DNA from: Ctenosaura bakeri
Taxonomy: Eukaryota; Chordata; Lepidosauria; Squamata; Iguanidae
NCBI GenBank assembly: GCA_948474755.1
Contig: CAOLHI010001313.1
Span: 1-64,000 of the forward strand
DNA length: 64,000 bases
Direction of reading: 5' to 3'
Shown here: positions 24,581 to 35,580 of the stretch, in pieces
Layout of the letters: every line of letters begins with the position of its first letter
How positions within the stretch are numbered: position 1 is the first letter of the stretch
Notes under the pieces: model-generated
Databases searched by the model: none
The model's input: the letters and a program-made list of their open reading frames with translations, nothing else
What the model was told of the DNA's origin: nothing
Translations under genes and position numbers: made by a program

Positions 24581-25719
24581 CTTTTTTTAGATTTTGAAAT
24601 TCTGTGAGGGAATCTCTGTCTTCTTTCCAGTAAAGGATGTGCAGGCATATACAAGATAGATGCTTGTTTCCGATCACATCATGTCAAAGTCTCATAATGC
24701 TCCACAGCCATTAGCTTTGTTTCTTCTGCCCTTAGTTTGTGTTTCCTTATTTAGCCCATAACTGAGGCCAGACATTGGTAAAAGAGAGTAACTGCTATGT
24801 AAAGCAGTGTTACAACATTTTGGTATATATGAGAATTTTAATGCAGCCTTTCTATTTCTATGAATGAGAACTAGAACAAAAATTATATTAAAAAACATTA
24901 AAGAAAACTAGAATAAGAAAGTGGAAGATAAAACCATCCATAAAAATAAGCAGGGTTACTCAGCCATTCAGATGGAATACCTGTTCTAAGAAAATTATCT
25001 TAAAATAGATATCAAAATGGTAAGATGGAGAAAGTGACATACATCCCACAGGGTAGAAGTCCCATGAGCTTGGTGCTGTAGTGGGCAGGGTACTCTCCTA
25101 GGTCCTAACTAAACGCAACACAGAGGAAAGCATGCATAAGAGCTCAAGAAAGCAAGAAGCTACCCTGTATTGAATCAAGACTTATAGTGCTTCTAGGCTG
25201 GATATTGTTAGCACTTCCCATTAACTGGGAGCAGTTCTCTAGGGTTTCAGGCAGAAGTTTTTCCAGTTCTACCAGGAGGTATTAGGGACTGAAAATTGGG
25301 ACCTTCTCTATGTGCTCTACTACTCAGCTATGGACCAATTAATCTCAAGGGGAGAGGAGGTTCATAGTTGGGACGTCTCACTCCAAACTGACAACCATCT
25401 CACAGTGGCTGTGTGTGTGTGTGCGTGCGTTAAATACATTAGGGTACTTCACAATTCCAACAGGACAAAGCAGAAATTGCTCTTCTAAGTTGGTACATAA
25501 AACCTACTGCAGAGTGGTCCCTTACAACTTCTCTGAAGGATTTGATGATCAATGGTATTAAAGTTCCCTGAAAAGAAAGTTGCTCTTTGTTTTTTCATTT
25601 TCCCCTAGAAGCAGATCGTTAATCAAGGACGTTACAGCTATCTCTGTGTTAAATGATTAAAAATGGGAATAACATGACAATATGTTACATGCATGTTTGA
25701 ATAGAGTCATTAAAAGTGA

Positions 25720-25822
25720 AATAGGCATATGGACCATTCCATCTCCTTCCCTTCCAAATGGTATGGTTCAAATAGGCATATGGACCGTACCATCTCCTTT
25801 CCCTTCCGTCTCTTTTCACTGG
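25720..25822. repeat. Local tandem duplication of about 51 bp
   Basis: AATAGGCATATGGACC followed by CCATCTCCTT..CCCTTCC occurs at about 25720 and again at about 25771, with few differences. It suggests a recent local duplication. Confidence 0.75.
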
Positions 25823-26351
25823 AGGCAGTGAATCCAAAGAATATGTGCCTGGTGACTAGAGTTTATTACTGCCTTTGCTGATGCCCTACACCATTTTATA
25901 TATAGGTATTCATACTTTATCCCAATCTGAAAAAACATCCAAAATACAGAACACCACTTCTGGTCCCAAGCATTTTGGATAGAGGATACTCAACCTGTGA
26001 TTGCTAGTGTGGAGGCTGAGAAATGACACTGTTTTTAAACATAAACTAGGTTAATGTCATGTCGGCTATGCTCCATGCCATGGTTAATAATGTGACTCAT
26101 CCAGGATAATAAATGCCTGTTGATTATGCTATTCCGCCCCCAGCCCCCAATACGATATGCTGATATAAAACTATTGTAGTGAGTTATCATCATGGTGTAG
26201 CAAAAGACCTGGATTACCATCATGTGTTATAGGCCACCAGATGTTATATGTAAAATCAGGTAAATCAGGTAAAATCTGTATGGTTCTTGTTAGTGTGTGT
26301 TCAGCCATGCTGTGAAGGCATGGCTCTGTTTACTTAGACGTGATAACAACT

Positions 26352-26468
26352 GACGAGTGATTCTCGGGATGGCACGGAGGAGGAATCCACATCGATTGAG
26401 TAATCCTCGTGTGCCAACCGGAATCGGCAGGAGTCAATGTTTTAAATCAGTTGCTACCATTAGGACCC
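26352..26468 (+). repeat. Element A left inverted terminal repeat
   Basis: Contains CCAACCGGAATCGGCAGGAG and CAGTTGCTACCATTAGGACC. Both occur inverted at 32393-32450. Confidence 0.93.
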
Positions 26469-26588
26469 CATGCCTCCTATGTTAGTTTTTCTTATCCTGC
26501 CTAGCAAGCCGGATGAAATCTCCCCTTCTTTGTTGGATTGTGAAAATAAGTTTTTATTTATGATCACTGTATAGTGAGATTGTGAGAA

Positions 26589-28609
26589 ATGTCTTTGGAA
26601 ACAGAATCTCAGATGCCTGCAAACCAGCGAGGCTCTGAGGACAAGAAGAAAATTAATGTTAGAAATGTTTCTTCTCAGATGCCTGCCATACAGCGAGGCT
26701 CTGAGTCGGAGCTAAGGGAGGATTTAAGGAGAAGTACCAGATGGTCGCAGGGCAGCAATGTTCTGAGGAGGGAAAGATGGCGGAGTTAAGAAAAGTATTT
26801 TTATCCTCCAGTGAGAGCGAAGGGGAGGAGGTAAGACCTTTGGGTATTAAGCATTCTGAAAGGAAAGAAAGTAAAGATAAGTCGGTTAAGAGGAGGAAAG
26901 TGGATACCGGTCTTAAGAAGGGTCCGGATGCACTTTCTAAGAAGGTTAAAATTAAAATGACGAAGGGGAAATCAACAAAGGCAGCTTCTGGCCGCCGTTT
27001 TGATTTTGCGGATTCTTCAGAGATGGGAGGGGCTGTTCCAGAGCGAAAACCTGTCTTTAGAGCAGGCACAGAGAGCCCGAAGGAATGTGCAGCGTTAAAG
27101 GGCAGAAATTTGTGGGAGCGTGCAGGGATAGTGCGCCCGGCTGCTGTCAGTCACTCACTGAGCCCTCCGTGAGCAGGAGGTAATGGCACATGCGGTGAAG
27201 TGGAACAGTCAGCTCAGTTTGAACGGAGCTGTTGGCGCCCGGCTGCTCATAATACTCCCACAGAGATGTTCACTTTGAGAAGGGGTGGTGAGTTAGAGCA
27301 AGGCAGATGGCCTACTGTAAATATGGAGCGCCAATTTTTCGGCTGTACTGAGGGTGGGCATTCAGCTTTAAGATAAGGTGCCTGGGTTGTACCACCTACT
27401 GGTGACACAAATTTACTAGTGAATGCATTGAACTATTTCTAATGAATTGCATCAGATGTTATACAAGAATCAATTTAATAGAGTTAATGAATCTGATTCA
27501 ATGATTAACCAAAGATTAAATACTATGAGGAATTTGAATAGCCAATCAAATGTGCATGGAGCATTTTCCCAAAATGAATTTCATTCAGAGGAGATAAATA
27601 GAAGTGAAAGAAGTAAGGTTTTGAATGTGGAGAAAGAAAATCAAAAAGAAGGAGTATCAAGGAAGAAGAGAGTTGACAGTGCAGAGAGTACAGACAATCT
27701 TTATAGTGAGCCAAACTCCAAGAAGGAAAGGAGGAATGAGTTGGAGAATGAAGAGGATGATTGGCAAGAGGATGAGGTTGTCTCAGAAGAGATGGAAATG
27801 GAAACTGATAGTCTTTCTGAAGGTGAGATAGAAGAGGAAGTAGGCAACAGTAGATTATTTCAGGCAGATCGATTTCAGGGTCTGCTTAGAAAAGTATTAC
27901 TGTACATACTTTAGGTTTCCAGGTGGATGAGGATGGTAGTCATTCTAAGGAGTTAAAGGAAAAAGAGGCAAAAGTTACAGCTGTAATTAAAAAGTAGGAA
28001 ACGCATGGATGGAGTATGCCTGTGCCAGATATGGTTAAGGATTTGATTTATATAGAACTGGAAGCTTCTTTAAATACTCGTAGATTTGTAAGTCATTCAA
28101 ATAAGCTTTATTGTTTTGAGAAAAAAGATGTAGAGTTTTTGAAGGTCCCTTTAGTGGACGGTCCTATAGCTGCGCTGATTTCGGAAGCCTTGGTCCCTCG
28201 GGAAGGCAATCCTATATTGAGAGATGTGGATGAGAAGAGGGTAGATTCTCTCTTGCGAAAAGCTCATGAGACTTCAGCAGTGGCAGTAAGAGCATCTGTG
28301 GCTGCTTCAGTGTTTTCACAGGCAGCAGTAATGTGGATACAGGAATTGATGGATGATGAGGAAATTCAATTTAAGCCTTGGTTAAGAGTGCTATCTAGAC
28401 TTAGAAAAGTTTTGGAGTATGTGGTGGATGCCAGTTATGCAGTAGCTTTTATGGCTAGAAATGTAAGTGATGTTACTGCAGCAAGACATTCTTTATGGTT
28501 GCGTCATTGGGATGCTGACCAGAAGTTCAGGAATAATCTTGCATTTATGCCCTTTAAAGGGGATCTGCTGTTTGGTAATAAGGCGTTCGTTAGAAAAGAT
28601 GCTAATTGA
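26589..28609 (+). pseudogene. Element A gag-like region, broken
   Basis: Pieces in different frames: from ATG 26589 (SQMPANQRGSE, repeated 66 nt later as SQMPAIQRGSE), 26741-27172 (acidic then lysine-rich, KSVKRRKVD, possibly nuclear-localising), 27447-27914 (acidic, Glu/Ser-rich) and 28016-28609. The last piece is the conserved end, with VDSLLRKAHETSAVAVRASV and AARHSLWLRHWDAD, typical of DIRS ORF1. A stop at 27172 and a gap at 27910-28015 break it. Function (packaging of the RNA) is inferred from the family. Confidence 0.75.
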
Positions 28610-28731
28610 GAACAAAGAGAAAAAACAGGTGATGCCTACGTTGCAGAAAAAGAAAGTGGAAAAGAGACCTGATTAGTCCTCATATTATTCCTTTCAAGGT
28701 AAAGGAAGCGGTAGACAGCAAGACACAAGGT

Positions 28732-29640
28732 ATGGCCGTCAGCAATGATACAGGCCAAAAAGCCAGTTTGGAAGGTCAGGATCTTTTAACAGGAAAGGAC
28801 AAAATGCTGAGAGAAATACAGGAAACTCTCAGTGAAAAGGTAGAAATCAGTTCTGACAAACAGAGTCCTTGTGTAGGGGGAAGACTGCTGCGTTTCAGCA
28901 TTCTATGGGACCAAATTACATTGGATCAATGGGTTCTGCAGGTTGTGACAAAAGGTTACAAGATTTTGTTTGACAGAATGCCGAAGTGCAGATATGTTTC
29001 TTCCCTAATAGCAACACGGATGGAGAAGAGAAAAATAGTTTTGAAGGAGATAAATCATCTAATGCAAAAAAGTGCAGTAGAGGAAGTACCACGGGATCAA
29101 TGGTTCCAGGGGGTTTACACCATATTTTTCACAATCCCAAAGAGCAATGGGACTTATTGTCCTGTGTTGAACCTAAGATATCTCAACAGGTTTGTGAAGT
29201 ATCTGAGGTTCAAGATGGAGACGTTGCAAACAATAAGAGAGAATCTGAGGGTAGGCGACTGGATGGCTTCCATCGATTTGAAGGAAGCTTATCTGCACAT
29301 ACCCATGAGGAGATCAGACATGAAGTATCTCAGATTTCAGTTCATGAACAAACATTACCAGCTCAAGGCTTTGCCTTTCAGTTAGGCTTTGGCACCAAGA
29401 GTTTTCACAAAAGTATTGATCCCTTTGGTGGCTCATTTAAGGTAGCAGAGGGTACATCTGCTGATGAAAGCAAATTCGCAGCAGAAGCTGAAAGTAAGTG
29501 TGCAGAGAACTGTAGAAGTTCTAAGAACATGTGGGTTTCTAGTGAATTTAGAAAGGAGTCATTTGAGTCTCACAATGATGCTGATGCATTTAGGGGCAAG
29601 ATTGGATACAAGCAGTGGTCGATTATCTCTCAGAGGAGAG
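28732..29640 (+). pseudogene. Element A reverse transcriptase, broken
   Basis: An open frame at 28732-29385 shows the DIRS RT entry (GGRLLRFSILWDQITLDQWV) and the palm motifs (TIPKSNGTYCPVLNLRYLN, GDWMASIDLKEAYLHIPM, HYQLKALPFS). A frameshift follows near 29385, and similarity continues in another frame to about 29640. At the place where the paired catalytic aspartates of the YxDD box should be (about 29448-29465), bases are missing and both Asp codons are absent. The first catalytic Asp (SIDLKEAY) is present. RT activity is therefore lost. Confidence 0.85.
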
Positions 29641-29938
29641 GTGTGTGAAGATTCAAAAGGTGATGCAGAAATTACTGGCAAGTACGACAGCAGATGTGAT
29701 GTGGTTGGCTCAAGTAAGGGGAACTCTGGTGTCAACTATCTAGTTAGTTCCATGGTGCAGGTTCCATTCAAGAGATTTGCAAAGGTTGTTGATACCTAAT
29801 CGATGGAACATAGGAAAGAAAAGGCGTTATGTGGTCAGACTGCCGACCAGTTCGAGAAAGGAATGGTTGTGGTGAACAAAGGTCTCAAATTTAAACAAGG
29901 GAGTCCCATTTGTAGTCAATCATTACATTCAAGTTATA

Positions 29939-30220
29939 ATGGATGCCAGTCTGACAGGCGGAGGGGCCTTATGTCAGGGAAACAGCACGCAGGGTGTATG
30001 GTCCAGTGTGGACTTGAGACAGAATATAAATTTTTTGGAGTTGGAGGCAATTTGTCTAGCACTCCTCAAATTTGCAAATTTGCTGAGGAGTCAGCATGTT
30101 CAAGTATGGACAGACAACAGGACAGCCAGGGCTTGTGTGATGAACCAAGGAGATCTGCACTCAGGAGTGCTGATAGACAAGTCAAACAAATTGTTTAAAT
30201 GGGCAGAAAGAAATCTGTGA
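29939..30220 (+). pseudogene. Element A RNase H domain
   Basis: The frame encodes MDASLTGGGALCQG, NINFLELEAICLALLKFAN and VQVWTDNRTARACVMNQGD, giving the D-E-D acidic residues of RNase H in order. In an intact element it would be fused to RT; here it is separated by frameshifts, so it is annotated as a remnant although the domain core itself is open. Confidence 0.85.
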
Positions 30221-30319
30221 TCACTAACAGAGGTGCATTTGAAAAGAAAACTGAATGTGGGAGTAGTTTATCTCAGTTGAAACAAGTTATATCCCAGAGA
30301 GTGGACCCTGAGTTATTAA

Positions 30320-30685
30320 ATGTTTCAAAGTTTGAACAGACGATTCAGGCCTTTTCAAGTTAACTTATTTGCCTCAGCCAAGAATTCCAGACTAAAAAGA
30401 TTCTTTTCAATCGATGGAAGCAAGTTTGCAGAGGCAACAGATGCTCTATCAGTTCCTTGGCTGAAGGGTCAACTGTATGTGTTTCCGCCAGTGCAGACAA
30501 TACAAAAAGTACTATTGAAAATAAAAAGAGAAAAGGCAAGTGTGGCGCTGATTGCACCTTATTGGCCAAGAAGGCCTTGGTTCTCCTTAATGAAGGAGAT
30601 GTCAGTAAGAGAGCCCTGGACGTTGCCAATCCGACAGGATCTCTCAAGTCAAGAGCGGTCCATCATCCAGATCCGAGATGGTTGA
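30320..30685 (+). pseudogene. Element A methyltransferase-like (DIRS MT) domain
   Basis: The frame encodes VNLFASAKNSRLKRFFS, TDALSVPWLKGQLYVFPPV and SVALIAPYWPRRPW. This is the block that follows RNase H in DIRS elements and is often compared with Dam-type adenine methyltransferases. The FPP motif would correspond to the catalytic loop. I infer no activity. Confidence 0.75.
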
Positions 30686-30779
30686 ATTTGACAGCTTGGG
30701 TCTTGAGAGGAAGGCCTTAGAGTTCCAAGAGTATTTGTCAGCTGTGGTAGACACTATTATGGCATTGCAGAGGTAATCG

Positions 30780-31082
30780 ACTCAGAATGTATACAGTGTG
30801 ACTTGGAAAGCATTTGAGAAATGGTGCTCTGCTGAGTCGTTAGAGTTTGCTGATACACGAGTGAAACATGTTTTGCAGTTCGTACAAGATGTTTTGCAAA
30901 GGAGTCTGAGGCCAAACACTTTGAAGCGTCAAGTGTTGGCGTTGTCTGTTGTATTAAAATTTGGTAGAGTTCCTCTTTCAGGGCACCCTCATATAAAGAG
31001 GTTTGTAAGAGGCGCAGTGTTGACTTCTTACCCAACTAAGCATAGATTCCCGAGTTGGGACTGTTTTCTTGGTAGCAATAAT
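30780..31082 (+). pseudogene. Element A tyrosine recombinase, N-terminal part
   Basis: The frame (ATG 30798) encodes TWKAFEKWCSAESLEFAD, then RSLRPNTLKRQVLALSVVLK and GHPHIKRFVRGAVL, the core-binding domain of a DIRS recombinase. It stops where a reverse-strand CR1 has inserted. Confidence 0.85.
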
Positions 31083-31518
31083 CATAGAATCATAGAAATG
31101 TAGAGTTGGAAGAGATCACACGAGCCATCCAGTCCAACCCCCTGCCATGCAAGAACACCCTCAAAGCACTCCCGACAGATGGCCATCCAGCCTCTGCTTA
31201 AAAACCTCCAAAGAAGGAGAGTCCACTACACTTTGAGGCAACATATTTCACTGCTGGACAGCCCTGACTGTCAGGAGGTTCCTGAGGTTCAGATGGAATC
31301 TCCTTTCCTGCAGCTTGAATCCATTGCTCCTTGTCCTTGTCTCTGGAGCAGCAGAAAACAAGCCCTCTCCCTCCTCTACATGGCATCCTTTCAGATATTT
31401 AAACATGGCTGTCATGTCCCCTCTTAACTTTCTCTTCTGCAGGCAAAACATACCCAGCTCTCTAAGTCTGTCCTCATAGGGCATGGCTTCCAGGCACCTC
31501 ACCATTTTGGTCGCCCTC
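31083..31518 (-). mobile_element. 5'-truncated CR1 LINE inside element A
   Basis: Reading the minus strand, it begins GGGCGACCAAAATGGTGAGG, continues through the ORF2 end and 3' UTR (GGGTTGGACTGGATGGCTCG), and ends in the CR1-type terminal repeat TTTCTATGATTCTATGAT at about 31083. It is fairly intact and hence younger than its DIRS host. Confidence 0.9.
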
Positions 31519-32090
31519 AGTTTCTGAATTTGCTGCATTATCTGTTAATGCTAACTTGTGTAAATTTGAGGAAGAAAGATTGGTACTGATGTTAGATCCA
31601 ACTTTTCTTCCTAAATGTGCATGGAGGAAGGTGGCACCGGATGTGATTTACCTTCCAACTTTTTTTCCTCATCTGAAAGATGCAGAGGAGAAAAGGATAT
31701 CACACTTTGGATGTAAGGAGAGCTGTCCATCTTTACATTAAAAGAACTGCATGTTTCAGGAGAACAGAGGCTTTATTTATATCATATAAACATAAATCTA
31801 CGGGTCAGAAAGAATCTAAGACTGTCATTGGAAGATGGATTAAAAGTTGCATCTTTCAATGTTATGATGTGGCAGGCCAGCCTAGGCCATGCAATGTATA
31901 TCCACATTCTATGAGATCTATGGCAACTAGTACTTTTTATAATGTGACTTCTTCATTACAAGATATTTGTAATGCAGCAGGTTGGTCAGAGCCATCTATC
32001 TTTATAAGACATTATAAAGTGGACAAGTTTAAGGTGGAGCAGGCTGCTTTTGCCAGTAAGGTACTCCGGACAGTACTTCAATGTAAATAG
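31519..32090 (+). pseudogene. Element A tyrosine recombinase, catalytic C-terminal part
   Basis: Resumes after the CR1 with SEFAALSVNAN. It continues in two frames (31556-31741 and 31680-32090) with YPHSMRSMATS, the HxxR box, and SIFIRHYKV, which carries the nucleophilic Tyr. The segment that should carry the first catalytic Arg (compare SAKRTSELCAL in element B and TLASRMLLLAAL in element C) is missing at the CR1 junction. The frame ends at 32090. Confidence 0.85.
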
Positions 32091-32105
32091 AGTTCCACCC
32101 AGAAT

Positions 32106-32218
32106 GTGGCTTGGGTATGTCCCAATCATTGTGGGTTCTTCCTCTGTGCCATCCCGAGAATGAGAAGTTGGACTTACTGTGAACGGCCATTCTGAGATGG
32201 CAGGAGTAGGAATCCATG
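32106..32218 (+). repeat. Element A internal complementary region
   Basis: Joins a copy of the right end (GTGGGTTCTTCCTCTGTGCC ... GAGAAGTTGGACTT) to a copy of the left end in the opposite sense (CATTCTGAGATGGCAGGAG). This head-to-head copy of both termini is the DIRS internal complementary region, thought to template completion of the ends during circle formation. Confidence 0.85.
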
Positions 32219-32392
32219 TCCTCCCTGATGGTGTGTAATATATATGTGTTGATGTAGGCATTGGGGAGGTTAAGTGGTTGTGTCGAAGGTCTAAGGTAGA
32301 ATTAGGTCAGAAACTTGGAAGTTAAGGAAGCCAAGTTGTGGAAACTTCATGGTTTGCATGGCTGGAGAAGAAACTGACAGAGGTGGCATAGG

Positions 32393-32528
32393 GTCCTAAT
32401 GGTAGCAACTGATTTAGAATGTGAACTCCTGCCGATTCCGGTTGGCACGCGAGGATTACCCAATTGTTGTGGATTCCTCCTCCTGCCATCCCAGAATGAC
32501 CGATCATGGCAAGTCCAACTTCTCATTT
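32393..32528 (+). repeat. Element A right inverted terminal repeat
   Basis: GGGTCCTAATGGTAGCAACT, CTCCTGCCGATTCCGGTTGG and GTGGATTCCTCCTCCTGCC are the reverse complement of the left repeat, with few differences. It ends near CAAGTCCAACTTCTCAT. Confidence 0.92.
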
Positions 32529-32647
32529 ATTATGTATGAACTTTAGGGTACTTTATTAGAGTAATAGAACCTATGTTAGGACTTCAGCCAACAACATATC
32601 ACTGCATTTCATCAAAATGGGTAAGTTGAGAGATTCCAGCCACAAGG

Positions 32648-32990
32648 TGTCTGGTCAGTGTGTAGATGGATACGCAAGGGGCTGAGATAGAGAAAACACC
32701 AGAGATGCATTAGAAAACAACTTGGGTGCTGCTAAGGAAACCTGGGAAAGCTTAGGGGGTTGGCAAGATCAAAGTATGGGAACAAATAAGGTCACATGGG
32801 AACCACTGGGATTTTGGGAAAGGGGAAGACGTGAGAATCCTGCACATAAAAGTGTGTATCCCTATATAACCAAGTGTGTGTATTGTAGAATGTTAGCTTC
32901 AGCAACCATTGTATACCTCATTAAACATTGTTGGAAGAACCTGAGTCTTCTCTTGAGAGTAAAAGAGTAGTCAGCATGTGACAGTTAGTG
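32648..32990 (+). mobile_element. Possible solo LTR
   Basis: About 340 bp starting TGTC and ending GACA, with a TATA box (TATATAA, 32863-32869) and a poly(A) signal (ATTAAA, 32920-32925) about 55 bp apart, as in compact retroviral LTRs. No target-site duplication is visible, so this is tentative. There is no coding sequence. Confidence 0.35.
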
Positions 32991-33596
32991 TCAGGTGCTG
33001 CTCCATGACCTCACACCCAAGTGAAGCCTTACATATGATTATTTGGGTGGTTGAGCTGCCTCTGCGAGACATAAAATGTCAAAATACTTTGCATGTAAGC
33101 TTGTATGAAAGTACAGTTTTAACATGTTGACTAATGCCCATTTTCTAAATCTTTTCATTAACGGAACTGCATAAATCCTGTTGCTTCAGAAAATATCAGC
33201 TTTTCAATTAAGAATGGACTTCTTTTATGGGAATTTTATTCTGTTAATTGTTTGTTATTTCCCTCAGTGTTCACACAGATCTAAAAGTAAATGTACTGGG
33301 AGATTAATTTTACAAAGCATCTGGTAATAACTCTTTTAAAAATTAAGTGTACATATTTTCTTTCACGTCAGACAGAAATCATGACTTAAATGAAGTGAAA
33401 AATAGTTAGTTACTATTTGTCAATATAAAAGCTGCTTATGAGGAAATTTAACAACAGAATCCATATTTTTAATATACTTTCAAGATTATAACCAAGTATA
33501 CATATACTTAATATACCATCTTAAAGAGAATTGTTAAGTAGCAATATTTATTCAAAATGTTGGTTACAAATTAATAAAATAAATTTTATATTTCAG

Positions 33597-33685
33597 GATA
33601 TTGTTGACAGACTTATAATTGTGAACACAGAAGCTAAAATTCATTCATTATTCAATTATGAGCAATCTCATATTTTTGGACTGAG
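33597..33685 (+). CDS. TBC1D32: TBC1D32 exon 14 of window
   Basis: The acceptor is ATTTCAG and the donor is GTAAGA. It encodes [20 protein letters not shown], then YEQSHIFGL, and ends in phase 2. It lies between the introns carrying DIRS elements A and B. Confidence 0.95.
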
Positions 33686-34369
33686 GTAAGATGCTCAGCC
33701 TTTCAGATTCACTTCATAAGGTGGAATAACTTGCCAACCTGCTGGTTATTCTTATTCACTAGTGCTAATTAGTTGGAGTTTTTATGAATCTTTTTGAAAT
33801 GTGGATGGAAGTGTAGGCATCTGCAAGTGAAATGCACAGGCTGATGCAATAATGCAGAGAAATCCAGTAAGCTCTCAGGAAAACCGCAACTACAGAATAC
33901 AACCAGAAAGTACTTTTCCTTTCTCCTTTAGTAATTCTCCATATAGCCAACCTTATTTGAGACTAAAGAGTCATGTCAGCAGGTGTGGAAGAAGCAATAT
34001 GATATGATAGATTTTTGTCTACAGTCATAATTTTTTCCACACACAATTCACAGACATGGGGATTTTGGATCCTAAGGAAACCTAGGTTTTCCATATCCTG
34101 TGTCTGATTTGACAAGATTCCATCTCATGGAAGGAGACTTTATGTCTGTGGTCAGTTTGGGATAAGTGGCCTTCAGATCCTGAGCTCATTTGCTCGTTTT
34201 TGTAGTTCTTCCTTGCCTCCACCAACACTTCTTGCACCAGTCCCCAGCAGCTAGTACTTCAGATATCTGACAGTCCTTTTTAGTCATTGCTACTCATCCA
34301 TGCATTGTCCACCTGTTCTGTAAGATCTCTTTATTCTTTCTGCTTCAAATTGGGTGATTAATGTATTGT

Positions 34370-34594
34370 GTGTTGTTGTTGTTGTTGTTGTTGTTGCTTT
34401 TGTTGTGTACCTTCAAGTTGTTTCTGACTTACAGTTATCCTAAGATGAAGTGGGCATGAGGTTTTTCTGGATCTATGAGTGTGTGATGCACCCAAGGTCA
34501 CCTAGTGGGTTTCCATAGCAGAAGGAAGGAATTGAAACCTTTCTCTCCAAGGTCATAATCCAATGTTCAGACCACTATACCATACTGGGGTCTC
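34370..34594 (-). mobile_element. tRNA-derived SINE, reverse
   Basis: The (GTT)n tail lies at 34372-34396. The body is TTCAAGTTGTTTCTGACTTA and the tRNA-like 5' end is near 34590 (minus strand GTATGGTATAGTGGTCTGAAC). Same family as the SINEs at 1060 and 1317. Confidence 0.85.
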
Positions 34595-34724
34595 TAATGT
34601 ATTCTGTAGTAGATCCTAAATAAGTTATTTGTTCAGGACAAATCCCTTTTTGCTCAAAGAGATCTGCTTTAGCAGAACTCACAGCGTGAGGTTGTATCCA
34701 ACACACTGACAACTGTCTTTCATC

Positions 34725-34910
34725 TGCATTCATCTTTGTGATCTCTCTGACTAACACAAATGGGTCATCGGTACCTGCACAGTGTTGCCTTTGGAACCTT
34801 CTAGAGCTCTAGGCCTAGCTTTTTGGAGACATCCCTGTCCCCATCCTCTGAGACTATATAAGGCTGCCAAAGGGCCTCACCTCCAATTCCTTTTTTTCTG
34901 CCATGTACTG
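34725..34910 (+). repeat. Element B left inverted terminal repeat
   Basis: ACCTTCTAGAGCTCTAGGCC, then ACTATATAAGGC and GGGCCTCACCTCCA match the reverse complement of 39790-39985. Confidence 0.88.
34855..34863 (+). promoter_or_regulatory. TATA box in element B left repeat
   Basis: TATATAAGG lies inside the left inverted repeat, about 155 bp upstream of the first gag ATG (35012). It is a plausible promoter for the element RNA. The mirrored copy near 39840 in the right repeat would point back into the element. Confidence 0.5.
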
Positions 34911-35011
34911 TACGCCATAGGAGCCTTCTGTTTTTACTGGTTTCATGTCTTCATCTTCTTGACCTCAGCCCAGATTCGACTTTGCTTCTCTGAACTTGAT
35001 TTATGGCATTG

Positions 35012-35580
35012 ATGTCTTCCTTTAAGAAGTGTCATTCATGTGGCACTAAGATCCCCAACTGCGATGGCCATTCCTTCTGTTTGTTGTGCCTAGGTGAGAC
35101 TCAGCATCTTGGCCTGCACTCACTGTCAAGCATTTATGCTGCAAACTAGAAGGAACAGAAAGGCCAGACTTCACTCTTTTCTGTGAGAGAAGGCCCACGA
35201 GGCTGAGCCAGCCATGGCCTCAATTTCATTGACCACCTTGGCTCCCTCAGGCCGTTCAGCCAAGGCTTCCTCACTGAAGCCCCTACAGCATCACTCAATG
35301 GAGTCTGTCATAAAATCTACCAAAAGATTGGGGTCCAAAGATTCTGGCTGCGGTTGACCTTCAAAATCTAAGGACTGCACAGCGGGCCATCCAAAAAAGT
35401 CTGCAGTGGCTTCCTCAAAGTCCACTACTCCATGTTCTGGAGGTTCGCCAACTACGATTCCTAACACACCTGGTCGCTCATATGAACAGGAGCTCTCTAG
35501 GCTAAAACTGCTCCAACTGAGTGGGCTCTACTGAATACCTCCGTTATCGATAGTAACAGTTTCTGATGCCCCAGTTGCCT
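35012..35580 (+). pseudogene. Element B gag-like ORF, N-terminal part
   Basis: ATG 35012 starts MSSFKKCHSCGTKIPNCDGH, then SFCLLCLGETQHLG. The CxxC...HxxCxxCLGExxH pattern is the zinc-finger-like start of many DIRS ORF1 proteins. Frameshifts follow, and a solo LTR interrupts the sequence at 35581. Confidence 0.75.

Larger units (their letters stand above)
26352..32528 (+). mobile_element. DIRS-type retrotransposon, element A
   Basis: A 6.2-kb element in the intron between exons 13 and 14, in the same direction as the gene. Inverted terminal repeats (26352-26468 and 32393-32528) bracket, in order, gag-like sequence, RT, RNase H, a methyltransferase-like domain and a tyrosine recombinase. An internal complementary region (32106-32218) precedes the right repeat. 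This order and the complementary region define DIRS1-like elements, which are thought to integrate a circular DNA form by recombinase and make no target-site duplication. The copy is dead: frameshifts in gag and RT, loss of the RT catalytic pair, and a CR1 insertion inside the recombinase. Confidence 0.93.

Noticed and set aside
26352..32528. Element A as an endogenous retrovirus or LTR retrotransposon
   Set aside because: The terminal repeats are inverted and there is no protease or integrase. A tyrosine recombinase and an internal complementary region are present, which define DIRS-type elements.
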